Shown piece by piece: positions 25,694 to 33,915 of a stretch of 64,000 nucleotides of DNA. The notes under the pieces are model-generated. The model saw only the letters and a list, made by a program, of their open reading frames with translations. It ran no database searches and was not told where the DNA came from. The first letter of the stretch is position 1. Every line of letters starts with the position of its first letter. The stretch spans positions 62,001 through 126,000 of the forward strand of contig NZ_FNBE01000004.1 of assembly GCF_900102195.1 (NCBI RefSeq), in the 5' to 3' direction. The position numbers were made by a program, and so were the translations under genes. The stretch comes from Pseudonocardia oroxyli. GTDB taxonomy: Bacteria; Actinomycetota; Actinomycetes; Mycobacteriales; Pseudonocardiaceae.

Positions 25694-26944
25694 TCAGCAC
25701 AACGAGTCGACCGGCTTGGGGTTGGTGTGTCCGAACAGCGGCCGCAGCCGCAGTCCGACCCACGTCCCGGCCAGCGCGACCACACCCCAGATCCAGCCGT
25801 GCAGGCTGAACGAGGCGATCCCGGAGAAGTAGGCGCCGATGTTGCAGCCGCCCGCGAGCCGCGCGCCGTACCCCATGAGGATCCCGCCGACGACCGCGCC
25901 CACCGCGATCCGCCACGGGATCCGCTTGTGCAGCAGGAAGGCGCCGCCCACGCCGGAGGCGAAGAGCGCCCCCACCATGATCCCGATGTCCAGCACCGAG
26001 ATCCGGTCGGCGAGCACCGGCCCGGCCAGCATCGTCGCGTTGGCGGGCACCTGCCAGAACGCCCAGTTCTCGGGCTGGGCGCCGAACCACTGCAGCACCT
26101 TGGCACCCCAGAGCCCGAACGCGGAGGTCACGCCCCACGGCTGGCCGGACACGAACAGCACACCGGCGTTCAGCACCGCGAGCGCGATCGCGCCCACCCA
26201 CATCGGCCACGAGCCCCGCAGCGCACGGGCCGGGCCCGCCGCCGACGGCGGACGCTCGACGGGCGGGGGGTTCCGCCTGCGTGCGACCACGTACGTGGCG
26301 CCGGCGATCAGCACCATGACGAGCAGCGAGAGCGCGACCGCGCCGGGGATGCCGAAGACCGTGCTGAGGTCGACCGGGATGCCCTGGGGCACCACGAACG
26401 TCCAGAAGGGGAAGGTCAGCGCGGCGAAGACGGAGCCGACGACGAAACCGAACAGGGTCAGCACGATCGCCGACTGCCCGCTGCCGACGGCGAACAGCGT
26501 GCCGGACGCGCAGGAGCCGCCGATCTGCATCCCGACGCCGAACAGGAAGGCGCCCACGACCAGCCCGATGCCGACCGGGTTGACATAACCCCGCGGGTCG
26601 CCGGACAGGCCGATGCCGGTCGCGAAGACGACGCCGAACAGGACCGTCGCCACGCCGAGCATCAGCATGTGGGCCCGGATGGCCGCGCCCTGCCCCACGG
26701 CGACCAGCTGGCGCCACCCGGAGGTGAAGCCGAAGCGCGAGTGGAACAGGGTGAACCCGAGCAGCAGCCCGAGCGCGCCGGTCAGCACCATCGTCGTCGG
26801 CGCGACCCGCGAGACGCCCCACAGGAACAGGGCGGCGAGCAGGACCGCGGCGGCGGTCGGGACGGGTTGGACGGGCGCGGCCTTGCGGTCCTGGGGTCCG
26901 AACGCCGCGCGCTCGGTGGCGCGCAGGTCGGTGAGTACGGACAC
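25694..26944 (-). CDS. YeeE/YedE (TsuA-like) sulfur-compound permease
   Basis: This 416-residue membrane protein has about ten helices in two pseudo-repeats. It carries the family cysteines in GGSCASGTLFAVGSG and AGGCNIGAYFSGIAS, the conserved GFTSGWRQ region, and FGLWGAKVLQ. YeeE/YedE proteins such as thiosulfate transporter TsuA pass sulfur species along such cysteines. The start is GTG 26944 behind GAGGAG. It lies ten bases after the CopD-like gene in the same operon. The ligand here could be thiosulfate, sulfide or a related product of the SBP56-like enzyme (inference). Confidence 0.85.
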   Translation of the reverse strand: MSVLTDLRATERAAFGPQDRKAAPVQPVPTAAAVLLAALFLWGVSRVAPTTMVLTGALGLLLGFTLFHSRFGFTSGWRQLVAVGQGAAIRAHMLMLGVATVLFGVVFATGIGLSGDPRGYVNPVGIGLVVGAFLFGVGMQIGGSCASGTLFAVGSGQSAIVLTLFGFVVGSVFAALTFPFWTFVVPQGIPVDLSTVFGIPGAVALSLLVMVLIAGATYVVARRRNPPPVERPPSAAGPARALRGSWPMWVGAIALAVLNAGVLFVSGQPWGVTSAFGLWGAKVLQWFGAQPENWAFWQVPANATMLAGPVLADRISVLDIGIMVGALFASGVGGAFLLHKRIPWRIAVGAVVGGILMGYGARLAGGCNIGAYFSGIASFSLHGWIWGVVALAGTWVGLRLRPLFGHTNPKPVDSLC

Positions 26945-26954
26945 GGTGACTCCT

Positions 26955-29099
26955 CTAGTCGAGTGGGGCGGAGACCGGGACGACGGTCCCGCCGGGGAAC
27001 CACGACGCCGGGTTGGGGGTGCCGGCGTGGTGCTCGCCGGTGCTGGTCATGGGCACGTCCACCGGGGCGGCGCCGTAGAGCGTCGGTCGCGGGGCGGGCG
27101 GGACGCCCTCGTGCCGCGCCCACGCCAGGTACCCGGCGGTGGCGGGCGGCTCACCCGGGAACAGCGCGGCGACGGCTCCCGCGTAGTTCCGCGACCGGGT
27201 CTCCTGCGGGTCGAACGTCAGCGGCAGCACCGAGGACGCCGTCGCCGTCACGACCCCGGGGGTCAGCAGCCACGGTGCCAGGTAGGTCCCGCCCAGGTGG
27301 GTGGGGGTCTCCAGCGCGCGGGCCGACGCGTCGTCCAGCGCCGCCCGCGCGGGCGCCCAGCCGGACACGACGACCAGCGCCGAGTCCGGGTCGGGCCGGT
27401 CGGAGTAGGAGACGTCCGGGGCGGCCTCGTGCACGACGGCGGCGGCCTGCACCGAGCGGGGTGAGTCGTCGGCGACCAGCCGGATCCGGTCCACCCCGCG
27501 GTCGACGATGCCGCGCGCGGTCGCCCGCAGCGCGTCGGCGTCCGCCTCGGACAGGGCGTCCGACGGGCAGGCGCCCACCTCCGGCGCGGGGGTGCCGGGC
27601 CGCTGCCCGGCGAGGTCCCCGAGCAGGGCGGACGCGCACTCGGGCCCGTCCGGGCCGACCAGCGCCCCGGCCTGCTCCGGCGCGGTCCCGGTGTCGACCG
27701 GGACCGTCGCCGACCCGGTGCCGACGGCGAGCGTCAGCGTGCCCTTCCCCGGGGGCAGGTCGACGACGGCCCAGCCGCCCCCGGCGCCGTCCCGCGCCGT
27801 GATCGGGACGGGCGGGGCGTCCCCGGCGGCGACGGTCGCCGTCGCCGGGGTGGTTCCGTGGTGGTGCGCGACCGGGGTGGTCGCCGCCGGGGTGGTGTAG
27901 TCCCCCGAGACGTGCACCAGGTTGGGTCCCGGCCGCAGCGGCGCGACGAGCACGGCGAGGGTCTCGCCGCCGCTCGCCACGGTCCGCAGCAGCGGTTGGC
28001 CGGGTACCGGTGCGGGACCGGGCGGCGGGAGCGCCGCCAGCACGGACGCCGCCGCCAGCCCCACCCCGCCGACGACCGCCCCGATGCGGGCGAGCTCGCG
28101 GCCCGGGCGCGGGGCGCCGAGCGCCGGTGTCGTGCGCTCGGCGCGGGACGCTCGCGAGTCGTGTGCGCCCGGTGCCGCCGCGATCGCGCCGCCGGCACGG
28201 AACGTGCGCTCGTGCCGGGCCGCGACCGCCACGCCCACGACCGCGAGCAGCGGCAGCGCCACCGCCGCGAGCGAGGCGAGGCCGTAGGGGCTGCCGACCA
28301 GGTCGTGGCTCGTCTGCGGGCCGCTGACCAGCAGTTGTGCCAGCGCGGCCGCCGTCGCGAGCAGCCCGCCGACGATCGCGACCGGGACGAGCGGGGGCCC
28401 GCCCCGACCGGCGGGCTCGTCCGGGACGGCGGCGCCCGACGCCACGGCCGCGAACCGCACCGTCGGGGCCTCTGCATTCTCGCGGGAGCGGCGCGCCTCG
28501 AGAGTCCCCTGGGGAGGGGCGACTCGCACGCGCGTGGCAGCGGACCCACGCCGGGCCGCGGCGAGCGTCGCCGCGGCGCCGAGCAGGGCGGCGGCCCCGA
28601 CGGCGTACGCGACGTCGAGCAGGAACGGGAGGCCGGTCCGGACCGACCCGAGCTGCACCGCCAGCAGACCCAGCAGGACCGCCCCGGGGAGGGCGGCCCA
28701 GCGGGACCCGATCAGCGCCGCGGCCGCCAGGGCCGCCACCACCTGCAGGACCGTCCCGAGCACCGCGACGTCCCCGGTCAGGTGCACGACCTCGGCCGCG
28801 ACGGCCACGACGCCCGCCGCCACCCAGCCCGTCACCCGGATGCCGCGCCCGGGCCGACCGGCGGGCGCCGGGGCGACGAGCCCGACCAGTGCCAGGCCCG
28901 CGACCAGCGCGGTCCCGACCAGCAGCGCGACCCGCAGGCCCACCGCGAACGCCCCCGCCTGCTCCCCCAGCGCCGCAGCCGCACGTGCGGCGGAGGTGGG
29001 CGAGCCCGCGTCGAGGGCGGAGGCCGTGCCCCCGCCCGCCACCGCGAGGAGCGGGGCGAGCGGGAGCACGACCAGGAGACGCCTACGTGATGTCGGCAT
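26955..29099 (-). CDS. Multidomain membrane protein: CopD-like helices plus periplasmic-binding-like domain
   Basis: This protein of about 714 residues starts at ATG 29099 with a signal-like segment (MPTSRRRLLVVLPLAPLLAV). Next come about eight hydrophobic helices whose first set (FAVGLRVALLVGTALVAGLA) resembles CopD copper-resistance proteins. Around 370-450 is a beta-rich domain with LRPGPNLVHVSGDYT and AHHHGTT, similar to the YtkA/CopC-type module often fused to CopD. The last 230 residues (RIRLVADDSPRSV ... ALVVVSGWAPARAALDD ... FPGEPPATAGYLAWARH) look like part of a type I periplasmic-binding fold. It overlaps the SBP56-like gene by 17 bases. The overall architecture is new to me; copper handling is a guess. 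Confidence 0.6.
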   Translation of the reverse strand: MPTSRRRLLVVLPLAPLLAVAGGGTASALDAGSPTSAARAAAALGEQAGAFAVGLRVALLVGTALVAGLALVGLVAPAPAGRPGRGIRVTGWVAAGVVAVAAEVVHLTGDVAVLGTVLQVVAALAAAALIGSRWAALPGAVLLGLLAVQLGSVRTGLPFLLDVAYAVGAAALLGAAATLAAARRGSAATRVRVAPPQGTLEARRSRENAEAPTVRFAAVASGAAVPDEPAGRGGPPLVPVAIVGGLLATAAALAQLLVSGPQTSHDLVGSPYGLASLAAVALPLLAVVGVAVAARHERTFRAGGAIAAAPGAHDSRASRAERTTPALGAPRPGRELARIGAVVGGVGLAAASVLAALPPPGPAPVPGQPLLRTVASGGETLAVLVAPLRPGPNLVHVSGDYTTPAATTPVAHHHGTTPATATVAAGDAPPVPITARDGAGGGWAVVDLPPGKGTLTLAVGTGSATVPVDTGTAPEQAGALVGPDGPECASALLGDLAGQRPGTPAPEVGACPSDALSEADADALRATARGIVDRGVDRIRLVADDSPRSVQAAAVVHEAAPDVSYSDRPDPDSALVVVSGWAPARAALDDASARALETPTHLGGTYLAPWLLTPGVVTATASSVLPLTFDPQETRSRNYAGAVAALFPGEPPATAGYLAWARHEGVPPAPRPTLYGAAPVDVPMTSTGEHHAGTPNPASWFPGGTVVPVSAPLD

Positions 29100-30930
29100 C
29101 GTTCGCGACGAACAGCATCGAGTGCGGCTTCGCGTTGCCGAAGGCGCCGTGCGGCCAGCGCTCCCGGTTGAACGAGATGCAGGTGTCACCCGTGTTCTCG
29201 TCCTTGAAGTCCGCGTCGAGGGTCAGGGACCCGTCCTGCGCGATGTCCACGAGGCAGACCCGGTGGTCACCGTCGGTGCCGGTGCGCGCCACGAAGTAGT
29301 TCGCGGTCGCGAGCCGCTTCGGCTGGTCGGTCTGGTGGTAGAAGCCGTCGGCCCCCAGCTCGAGGGTGTCCAGCGCGCCCCAGTGCGGACCACCCGCGGC
29401 CTTGCCGGGGTTGATCGTCTGGTGCCCCTTGAGCGTCGGGCAGTCGGACTCGGCACCGCCCGCCGCGATCTCGGCCTCGGTGTCGATGGAGCACTGGGCG
29501 TCGGTGCCGGCGTTCACCAGCTTCTCGATGTCCAGCGCGATGACGCCGCCGTTCGTCCCCGGGTCGGTCGGCCCGAGCGCGCCCGGCTTGCGGCCGATGA
29601 TCGCGTGGTAGAGCGTCGTGTCGTCCGGGCTGGTCTGCAGCCAGCCGCCGTTGGACGACGGTCCGCCGTTGTCGCCCGCCTTCGGGTCCAGCTCCTTCAC
29701 CGCGGCGGAGAGGTCGTAGATCTCCTTCCACTCCGGCTCGGGAACGGTGATGTCCGGCGTGTAGAACAGCGCGCCGCCCTGCATGGTCTGGGCGAAGGCG
29801 CCCTTGTGGCCGGGCAGGTTGGTGACGGTGGTCTCCATCGCGGCCCGGTTCTCGTTGTGCAGCGGGTCGCCCGCGCCGGAGCGCGGACCGGTCGGCAGGT
29901 AGGACACCGACTTGACCTTCGGGTGGTTCAGGTCGGAGATGTCCCAGGTCCGCACCGTGGGTCGACGCAGGTACGGCGACGGCGCCTTCACCGGGTCGAG
30001 GATGATCGTCCGCGGCTCGGCGTAGTCACTCGTGACCATCGTGTTCAGGTCCTCGCGGACCTGGATGCCGTGCGGGTTCGCGCAGCTGGGCTGCCCGAGC
30101 GCCGGCATGGTGAGGCACTGCGTCGGGTCCTCGGGGGTGCGGGTCGCGGCCGGGGCCTCGACCAGCTTCTGCCCGTCCGGACCGAAGCGCACGACCTCGC
30201 CCGGCGTGCCGGCGAACCCGTTGCCGGTGCGCACCTCGCCGTTCGAGTAGGTGCAGGGACCGGGGACGACCGGGCCGCCCATGTAGGTCCCGTACGCGGT
30301 CCCGTCCTTCAGAACCCAGTACGCGTCCGGCACCGACCCGCAGAGGGTTTGGCTGGGGAGGCTGATGCCGGAGAGCTTCAGCTCCGGCAGCGCGGACACG
30401 TCGAAGACGTAGGTGGCCGCCGAGAAGAGGCCACCCGCGTAGATCTTGTCGCCCTTGCGCCACGAGTACTGCATGTGGTGCGGCTCGTTCTCGACCAGCG
30501 GACCCACGGTGGCCGTGTTCACGACCTTGCCGTAGTTCGCCGACCCCTTGGTGACGTCGACGACCGCCATGAAGTCCGGCCCCGGCAGGGCGTTGCGCGC
30601 CTTGTCGAGCGGGTTCGCCAGCGACCCGGGCAGGTTCTTGACGTCCGGGACGACGGTGTCCGCGACGTTCTCGTCACCGGCCCAGACGACCATGTACTCG
30701 GGACGGGTGCCCGCGTCCGGCTTCGTCGCGGTGTCCACCAGGTTGTTCTCGACCCAGTAGTCCTTGCCGTCCGCGCCCTTGATCGAGGACCGGACCATCT
30801 GGACGTCCGCGTAGGCGTCGCCGCTCGGGATCGCCGTGACCCCGGCGACCACCCCCACCGCCAGCAGGCCGAGCAGGACCTGCCGTGCCCATGGTCGGGG
30901 TCGCACGCTCCCCCTCCGTGCCCCGCGCAT
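29083..30930 (-). CDS. Exported SBP56/methanethiol-oxidase-like beta-propeller
   Basis: This 615-residue protein has a Sec signal (VLLGLLAVGVVAGVTAIP...). The body follows the selenium-binding protein 56/MtoX propeller: PDFMAVVDVTKGSANYGKVV, the double histidine of ENEPHHMQYSW, KIYAGGLFSAATYVFDVS, CANPHGIQVREDLNTMVTSD, VRTWDISDLNHPKV, GGPHWGALD and a late KPHSMLF. The conserved histidines are the expected copper ligands of methanethiol oxidase, which makes formaldehyde, sulfide and peroxide. It is longer than the usual 430-460 residues owing to inserted loops with cysteines. Its ATG overlaps the upstream TGA (TGATG). Family assignment is by pattern, activity inferred. Confidence 0.65.
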   Translation of the reverse strand: MRGARRGSVRPRPWARQVLLGLLAVGVVAGVTAIPSGDAYADVQMVRSSIKGADGKDYWVENNLVDTATKPDAGTRPEYMVVWAGDENVADTVVPDVKNLPGSLANPLDKARNALPGPDFMAVVDVTKGSANYGKVVNTATVGPLVENEPHHMQYSWRKGDKIYAGGLFSAATYVFDVSALPELKLSGISLPSQTLCGSVPDAYWVLKDGTAYGTYMGGPVVPGPCTYSNGEVRTGNGFAGTPGEVVRFGPDGQKLVEAPAATRTPEDPTQCLTMPALGQPSCANPHGIQVREDLNTMVTSDYAEPRTIILDPVKAPSPYLRRPTVRTWDISDLNHPKVKSVSYLPTGPRSGAGDPLHNENRAAMETTVTNLPGHKGAFAQTMQGGALFYTPDITVPEPEWKEIYDLSAAVKELDPKAGDNGGPSSNGGWLQTSPDDTTLYHAIIGRKPGALGPTDPGTNGGVIALDIEKLVNAGTDAQCSIDTEAEIAAGGAESDCPTLKGHQTINPGKAAGGPHWGALDTLELGADGFYHQTDQPKRLATANYFVARTGTDGDHRVCLVDIAQDGSLTLDADFKDENTGDTCISFNRERWPHGAFGNAKPHSMLFVANDADIT

Positions 30931-31238
30931 CAGCTGGGGAGCAGTCGGGTGGGCGCGCCCGCGACCGACTTGATCAGGCCCGCGATCGGCACGCCGGCGG
31001 GGGCGAAGTCGAGCTGCTGGTTCAGCGGGTCGTCGTAGTACGTCTGGCTGGGCTCGACATGAGGCGCCGTGGGGGCGGGCGCCGGGTCGAGCCCGGTCGG
31101 TGCGGACAGCACCGGCGCGAGGTCCGGCACGAGGTCCGGCGTCGCGGCCTGGGCGGTGCCCGCCAGCGCGGCGAGTCCCGCGCCGGCGAGAACGACCGAG
31201 CCGGCACTGCCGAGCAGGCGCGTTCGGAGTCTGGACAT
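30930..31238 (-). CDS. Small exported protein, first gene of the sulfur operon
   Basis: This 102-residue protein starts at ATG 31238 behind AAGGAA. The signal peptide LLGSAGSVVLAGAGLAALAG ends at AQA, and the mature part is Pro-rich (VPDLAPVLSAPTGLDPAPAP). It then has PSQTYYDDPLNQQLDFAP and a short C-terminal helix. There are no cysteines and no recognised domain. The stop overlaps the SBP56-like start (TGATG), implying coupling. A partner or assembly factor for the exported enzyme is possible but unproven. Confidence 0.7.
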   Translation of the reverse strand: MSRLRTRLLGSAGSVVLAGAGLAALAGTAQAATPDLVPDLAPVLSAPTGLDPAPAPTAPHVEPSQTYYDDPLNQQLDFAPAGVPIAGLIKSVAGAPTRLLPS

Positions 31239-31430
31239 GGTGATTCCTTCTTCTCTGGGGAGCGGACGGCTCGGCGGGACCCGCGTCGCCGGGGTGTCCG
31301 ATGTGGAGCGGGGAGCCCTGGGACACGGCGGGACAACGGGTCGGGCGCGAACCTGGCGCACCGCGGGGGTGCGTCGGAGCGAGGAGGGGGAGGCGGGGTC
31401 CGCGGCGGTGTCGCCGGACGGCCCCGGACC

Positions 31431-31517
31431 TCAGCTCACCGTCGCGCTACACAGCGCGCTCGCCACGCGGCGCAGGTCGACGTGGCGTCGAACCGCGAAG
31501 GTGGTGGTGAGGCGCAT
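31431..31517 (-). CDS. Cysteine-attenuator-type leader peptide before the sulfur operon
   Basis: A 28-codon ORF, ATG 31515-31517 to TGA 31431-31433, reads MRLTTTFAVRRHVDLRRVAS then ALCSATVS. The RHVDLxRVxSALC pattern is that of the short actinobacterial leader peptides found ahead of sulfur-assimilation genes, where a late cysteine codon lets ribosome stalling sense cysteine supply. The ribosome site is weak. It lies 192 bases upstream of the first gene of the five-gene operon on the same strand. Homology is recognised by pattern only; the attenuation mechanism here is inferred. Confidence 0.7.
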   Translation of the reverse strand: MRLTTTFAVRRHVDLRRVASALCSATVS

Positions 31518-31935
31518 GCCGAGGACTGTGCCACCCGTATGGAGCAATGGCGAACAGCGCCCCCCGAGATCGACATTGTCCGGTGCGTCGGGGACGGCCG
31601 AAATGGCGGAAATCGTGACCGGGGCCACGCGATTCGACGCCGAAAACGGCTCGGTCCCCACGCGGCGCGGGTCGCGTCCGCCTTCACCCCATCGTGTTCC
31701 CCTGCCCGGGAACCGATCACGGCACGGCGATCTCACCAGGGCTCGGACGCCGACGGAAGCCCACCCGATGCCCGCAGGCACGGCCCCATGATCACCCTGG
31801 GTCGCGATTTCCCGATCCGGCCGGGGAAATCCGCCGTTAATCTGCGCGCCGCCGCCCAGAACAGACAATCGGCCACCATTCCTGGGAGCTCGACCCGACA
31901 ATGTCCGGTCATTTCGGCGTTTCCCGGATCACACT
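31518..31935. other. Divergent intergenic region, no gene seen
   Basis: These 418 bases between the leader peptide and the SAM-IV promoter contain only short overlapping frames with atypical codon use and lower GC than neighbours. They should hold the minus-strand promoter of the leader and operon; I could not pick a convincing -35/-10 pair. Confidence 0.5.
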
Positions 31936-31965
31936 TGACCGGGGCCGGATCGGTTGCCTACCGTC
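31936..31965 (+). promoter_or_regulatory. Sigma-A-type promoter of the SAM-IV transcript
   Basis: TTGACC (31936-31941) and TACCGT (31960-31965) are spaced by 18 bases. The predicted start falls at about 31972-31975, exactly where the SAM-IV aptamer begins, which supports both calls. Confidence 0.75.
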
Positions 31966-31973
31966 GTCGGCAG

Positions 31974-32092
31974 GTCATGAGTGCCAGCGTCAAGCCCCGG
32001 CTCGCTGGTCGGCAACCCTCCTCCGCGGTGGGGTGCTCCGGGTGACGACCCGGCCGCCGCGAACCCGCGTGCGGCAAGCGCGGACCCGCGTG
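31974..32092 (+). promoter_or_regulatory. SAM-IV riboswitch
   Basis: The sequence carries the conserved SAM-IV blocks in order: GGTCATGAGTGCCAGCGTCA, AGCCCCGGCTCGCTGG, TCGGCAACCCTCC, CCGCGGTGGGGTGC, TCCGGGTGACGACC, then a variable hairpin and GGCAAGCGCGGACCCG. This actinobacterial class binds S-adenosylmethionine and turns off sulfur genes. The 3' limit is approximate. The downstream class V aminotransferase begins at 32130 with GGGAGGA as ribosome site, so control could be at translation. Confidence 0.9.
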
Positions 32093-32129
32093 CACCGCCG
32101 GGTCCTGTCACGGATCCGGGAGGATCACC

Positions 32130-33518
32130 ATGTCCCACACCGCCGTCGCACACTGTGCCGCCCCGACCGCACCCGTCGGCGCCGCGGTCGCGCCGCCCGC
32201 CGCTGTCGCACTGCCCGCCCTGGTCGGCACCGGCCTGCCCGTCCCGCTGGTCGACGGGCGCACGGTGCCCTACGCCAACCTCGACCTCGCCGCGAGCGCG
32301 CCCGCCCTGCAGGCGGTCGCCGACCACGTCGCCGAGCTGCTCCCCTACTACTCCAGCGTGCACCGCGGCGCGGGCTACGCCAGCCAGGTGTGCACCTCGG
32401 TCCTGGAGGCGGCCCGCGGCACGGTCGCCCGGTTCCTCGGGGCCCGCGAGGACGACGTCACGGTGTTCACCCGCAACACCACCGACGCGCTGAACCTGCT
32501 GGCCGGGGCCGTGCCGGGCGCGACGCTCTGCCTGGACCTCGAGCACCACGCCACGCTGCTCGCCTGGCGCGGCGACCACCGCGTGCTCGCCGCGGCGGAC
32601 ACGGTCGCGGAGACCCTCGAGCGGCTCGCCGAGGCGCTGACCGAGCGGCCCACCGCCCTGCTGGCGATCACCGGCGCGTCGAACGTCACCGGTGAGATCC
32701 CGCCGATCGCCGAGATCACCGCCCTCGCGCACGCCGCCGGGTGCCGCGTGGTGCTGGACGCCGCGCAGCTCGCCCCGCACCGCCGCGTCGACATCGCCGC
32801 CTGGGACGTCGACTACGTGGTGGTCTCCGGGCACAAGCTCTACGCCCCCTACGGCGCGGGTGCGCTGGTCGGGCGTCGGGACTGGCTGGACGTGGCCGCG
32901 CCCTACCTCGCGGGCGGTGGCGCGGTACAGGCCGTGGGCGTGTCCGGGGCGACCGCCGAGGTCACCTGGGCCCCCGCGCCGCACCGCCACGAGGCCGGCA
33001 CGCCGAACGTGCTCGGCGCCGCCGCCCTGGCCGCCGCCTGCCGCGCCCTGGACCCGGTGATCGACACCGCGGTGCCCGCGCACGAGCGGGCGCTGCTGGA
33101 GCGGCTGACGGCGGGTCTGGCCGAGGTGGCCGAGGTGGTGCCGCTGCGGATCTGGGCGGACGCCGAGGACCGGGTCGGGGTCGTCAGCGTCGTGGTGCGG
33201 GACATCCCGGCCGGTCTGGTCGCCGCCGCGCTGTCCGCCGAGCACGGCATCGGCGTGCGGGACGGCCGGTTCTGCGCCCACCCGCTGCTGGCCCGCCTGG
33301 CGGGCGGCGCGGACGCGGTCCGGGTGAGCCTGGGCCTGAACACCACCGCGTCCGATGTGGACCGGCTGGTGGTGGCGGTGCGCAGCATCGCCGAGCACGG
33401 CCCGGCCGGGGACTACCACGAGGTCCAGGGGCGCTGGACCCCGCGCGGGGACACCCGCGACCTCGACCCGTTCGGCCTCGGGCACACCGCGGGCGGCGCC
33501 TCCGGCTGCGGCCACTGA
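32130..33518 (+). CDS. SufS-like class V aminotransferase (cysteine desulfurase family)
   Basis: This 462-residue PLP enzyme has the lysine in VVSGHKLYAPYG (Lys236), the cofactor aspartate in VVLDAAQLAPHR and the HHATLLAW histidine stack. GRFCAHPLL places a cysteine (Cys382) where desulfurases carry the persulfide residue. The N-terminal 45 residues are Ala/Pro-rich and not conserved. It does not lie in a suf operon. Being under a SAM-IV riboswitch it probably releases sulfur from cysteine or a related compound when SAM is low. It could instead be a selenocysteine- or cysteine-sulfinate-type lyase. Confidence 0.8.
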   Translation: MSHTAVAHCAAPTAPVGAAVAPPAAVALPALVGTGLPVPLVDGRTVPYANLDLAASAPALQAVADHVAELLPYYSSVHRGAGYASQVCTSVLEAARGTVARFLGAREDDVTVFTRNTTDALNLLAGAVPGATLCLDLEHHATLLAWRGDHRVLAAADTVAETLERLAEALTERPTALLAITGASNVTGEIPPIAEITALAHAAGCRVVLDAAQLAPHRRVDIAAWDVDYVVVSGHKLYAPYGAGALVGRRDWLDVAAPYLAGGGAVQAVGVSGATAEVTWAPAPHRHEAGTPNVLGAAALAAACRALDPVIDTAVPAHERALLERLTAGLAEVAEVVPLRIWADAEDRVGVVSVVVRDIPAGLVAAALSAEHGIGVRDGRFCAHPLLARLAGGADAVRVSLGLNTTASDVDRLVVAVRSIAEHGPAGDYHEVQGRWTPRGDTRDLDPFGLGHTAGGASGCGH

Positions 33519-33532
33519 GCCTGCGGCGCGCG

Positions 33533-33901
33533 TCAGGCGCGGTCGTGCAGGGTGATCCGGTAGCCGTCCGGGTCGGCGAAGGTGAAGGTGCGCCCGAAGG
33601 GGCCGTCGATCGGCTCGGCCACGACCGCGTGCCCGTCGGCGACGAGCGCGTCGTGGACGGCCTGCACGTCCGTGGCGTGCAGCCAGATCGCCACCCCGAT
33701 GCCGGGGTGCGCGGCGGAGTCGAGGTCGGTGCCGGGCACGACCTCCCGCAGCGCGAACGCGACGGGCTCGGTCTCGAACACGACCGCGTGCGGCGGCCCG
33801 GCCTGCGCGCGGACGAGCCCGAGGTAGCGCTCGTAGAAGGCCTGCGAGGCGGCGAGGTCGCGCGCCTGGAGGGAGATGAAGTCGGGGCCGGTGACGGGCA
33901 T
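33533..33901 (-). CDS. VOC family protein (glyoxalase/bleomycin-resistance fold)
   Basis: This 122-residue single VOC module starts at ATG 33901 ([28 protein letters not shown]). The paired motifs are [17 protein letters not shown], the first half, and [13 protein letters not shown] at the C-terminus. Metal ligands are incomplete in this short form, so binding rather than catalysis is possible. It is divergent from a MarR gene only 14 bases away, which suggests that the regulator controls it. Confidence 0.8.
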   Translation of the reverse strand: MPVTGPDFISLQARDLAASQAFYERYLGLVRAQAGPPHAVVFETEPVAFALREVVPGTDLDSAAHPGIGVAIWLHATDVQAVHDALVADGHAVVAEPIDGPFGRTFTFADPDGYRITLHDRA

Positions 33902-33915
33902 GGTGGCACTCGACG

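Noticed and set aside
31431..31901. 156-residue minus-strand protein covering the leader peptide
   Set aside because: Only its last 28 codons look like a real product; the upstream residues have poor codon bias and no similarity, and an internal ATG explains the leader.
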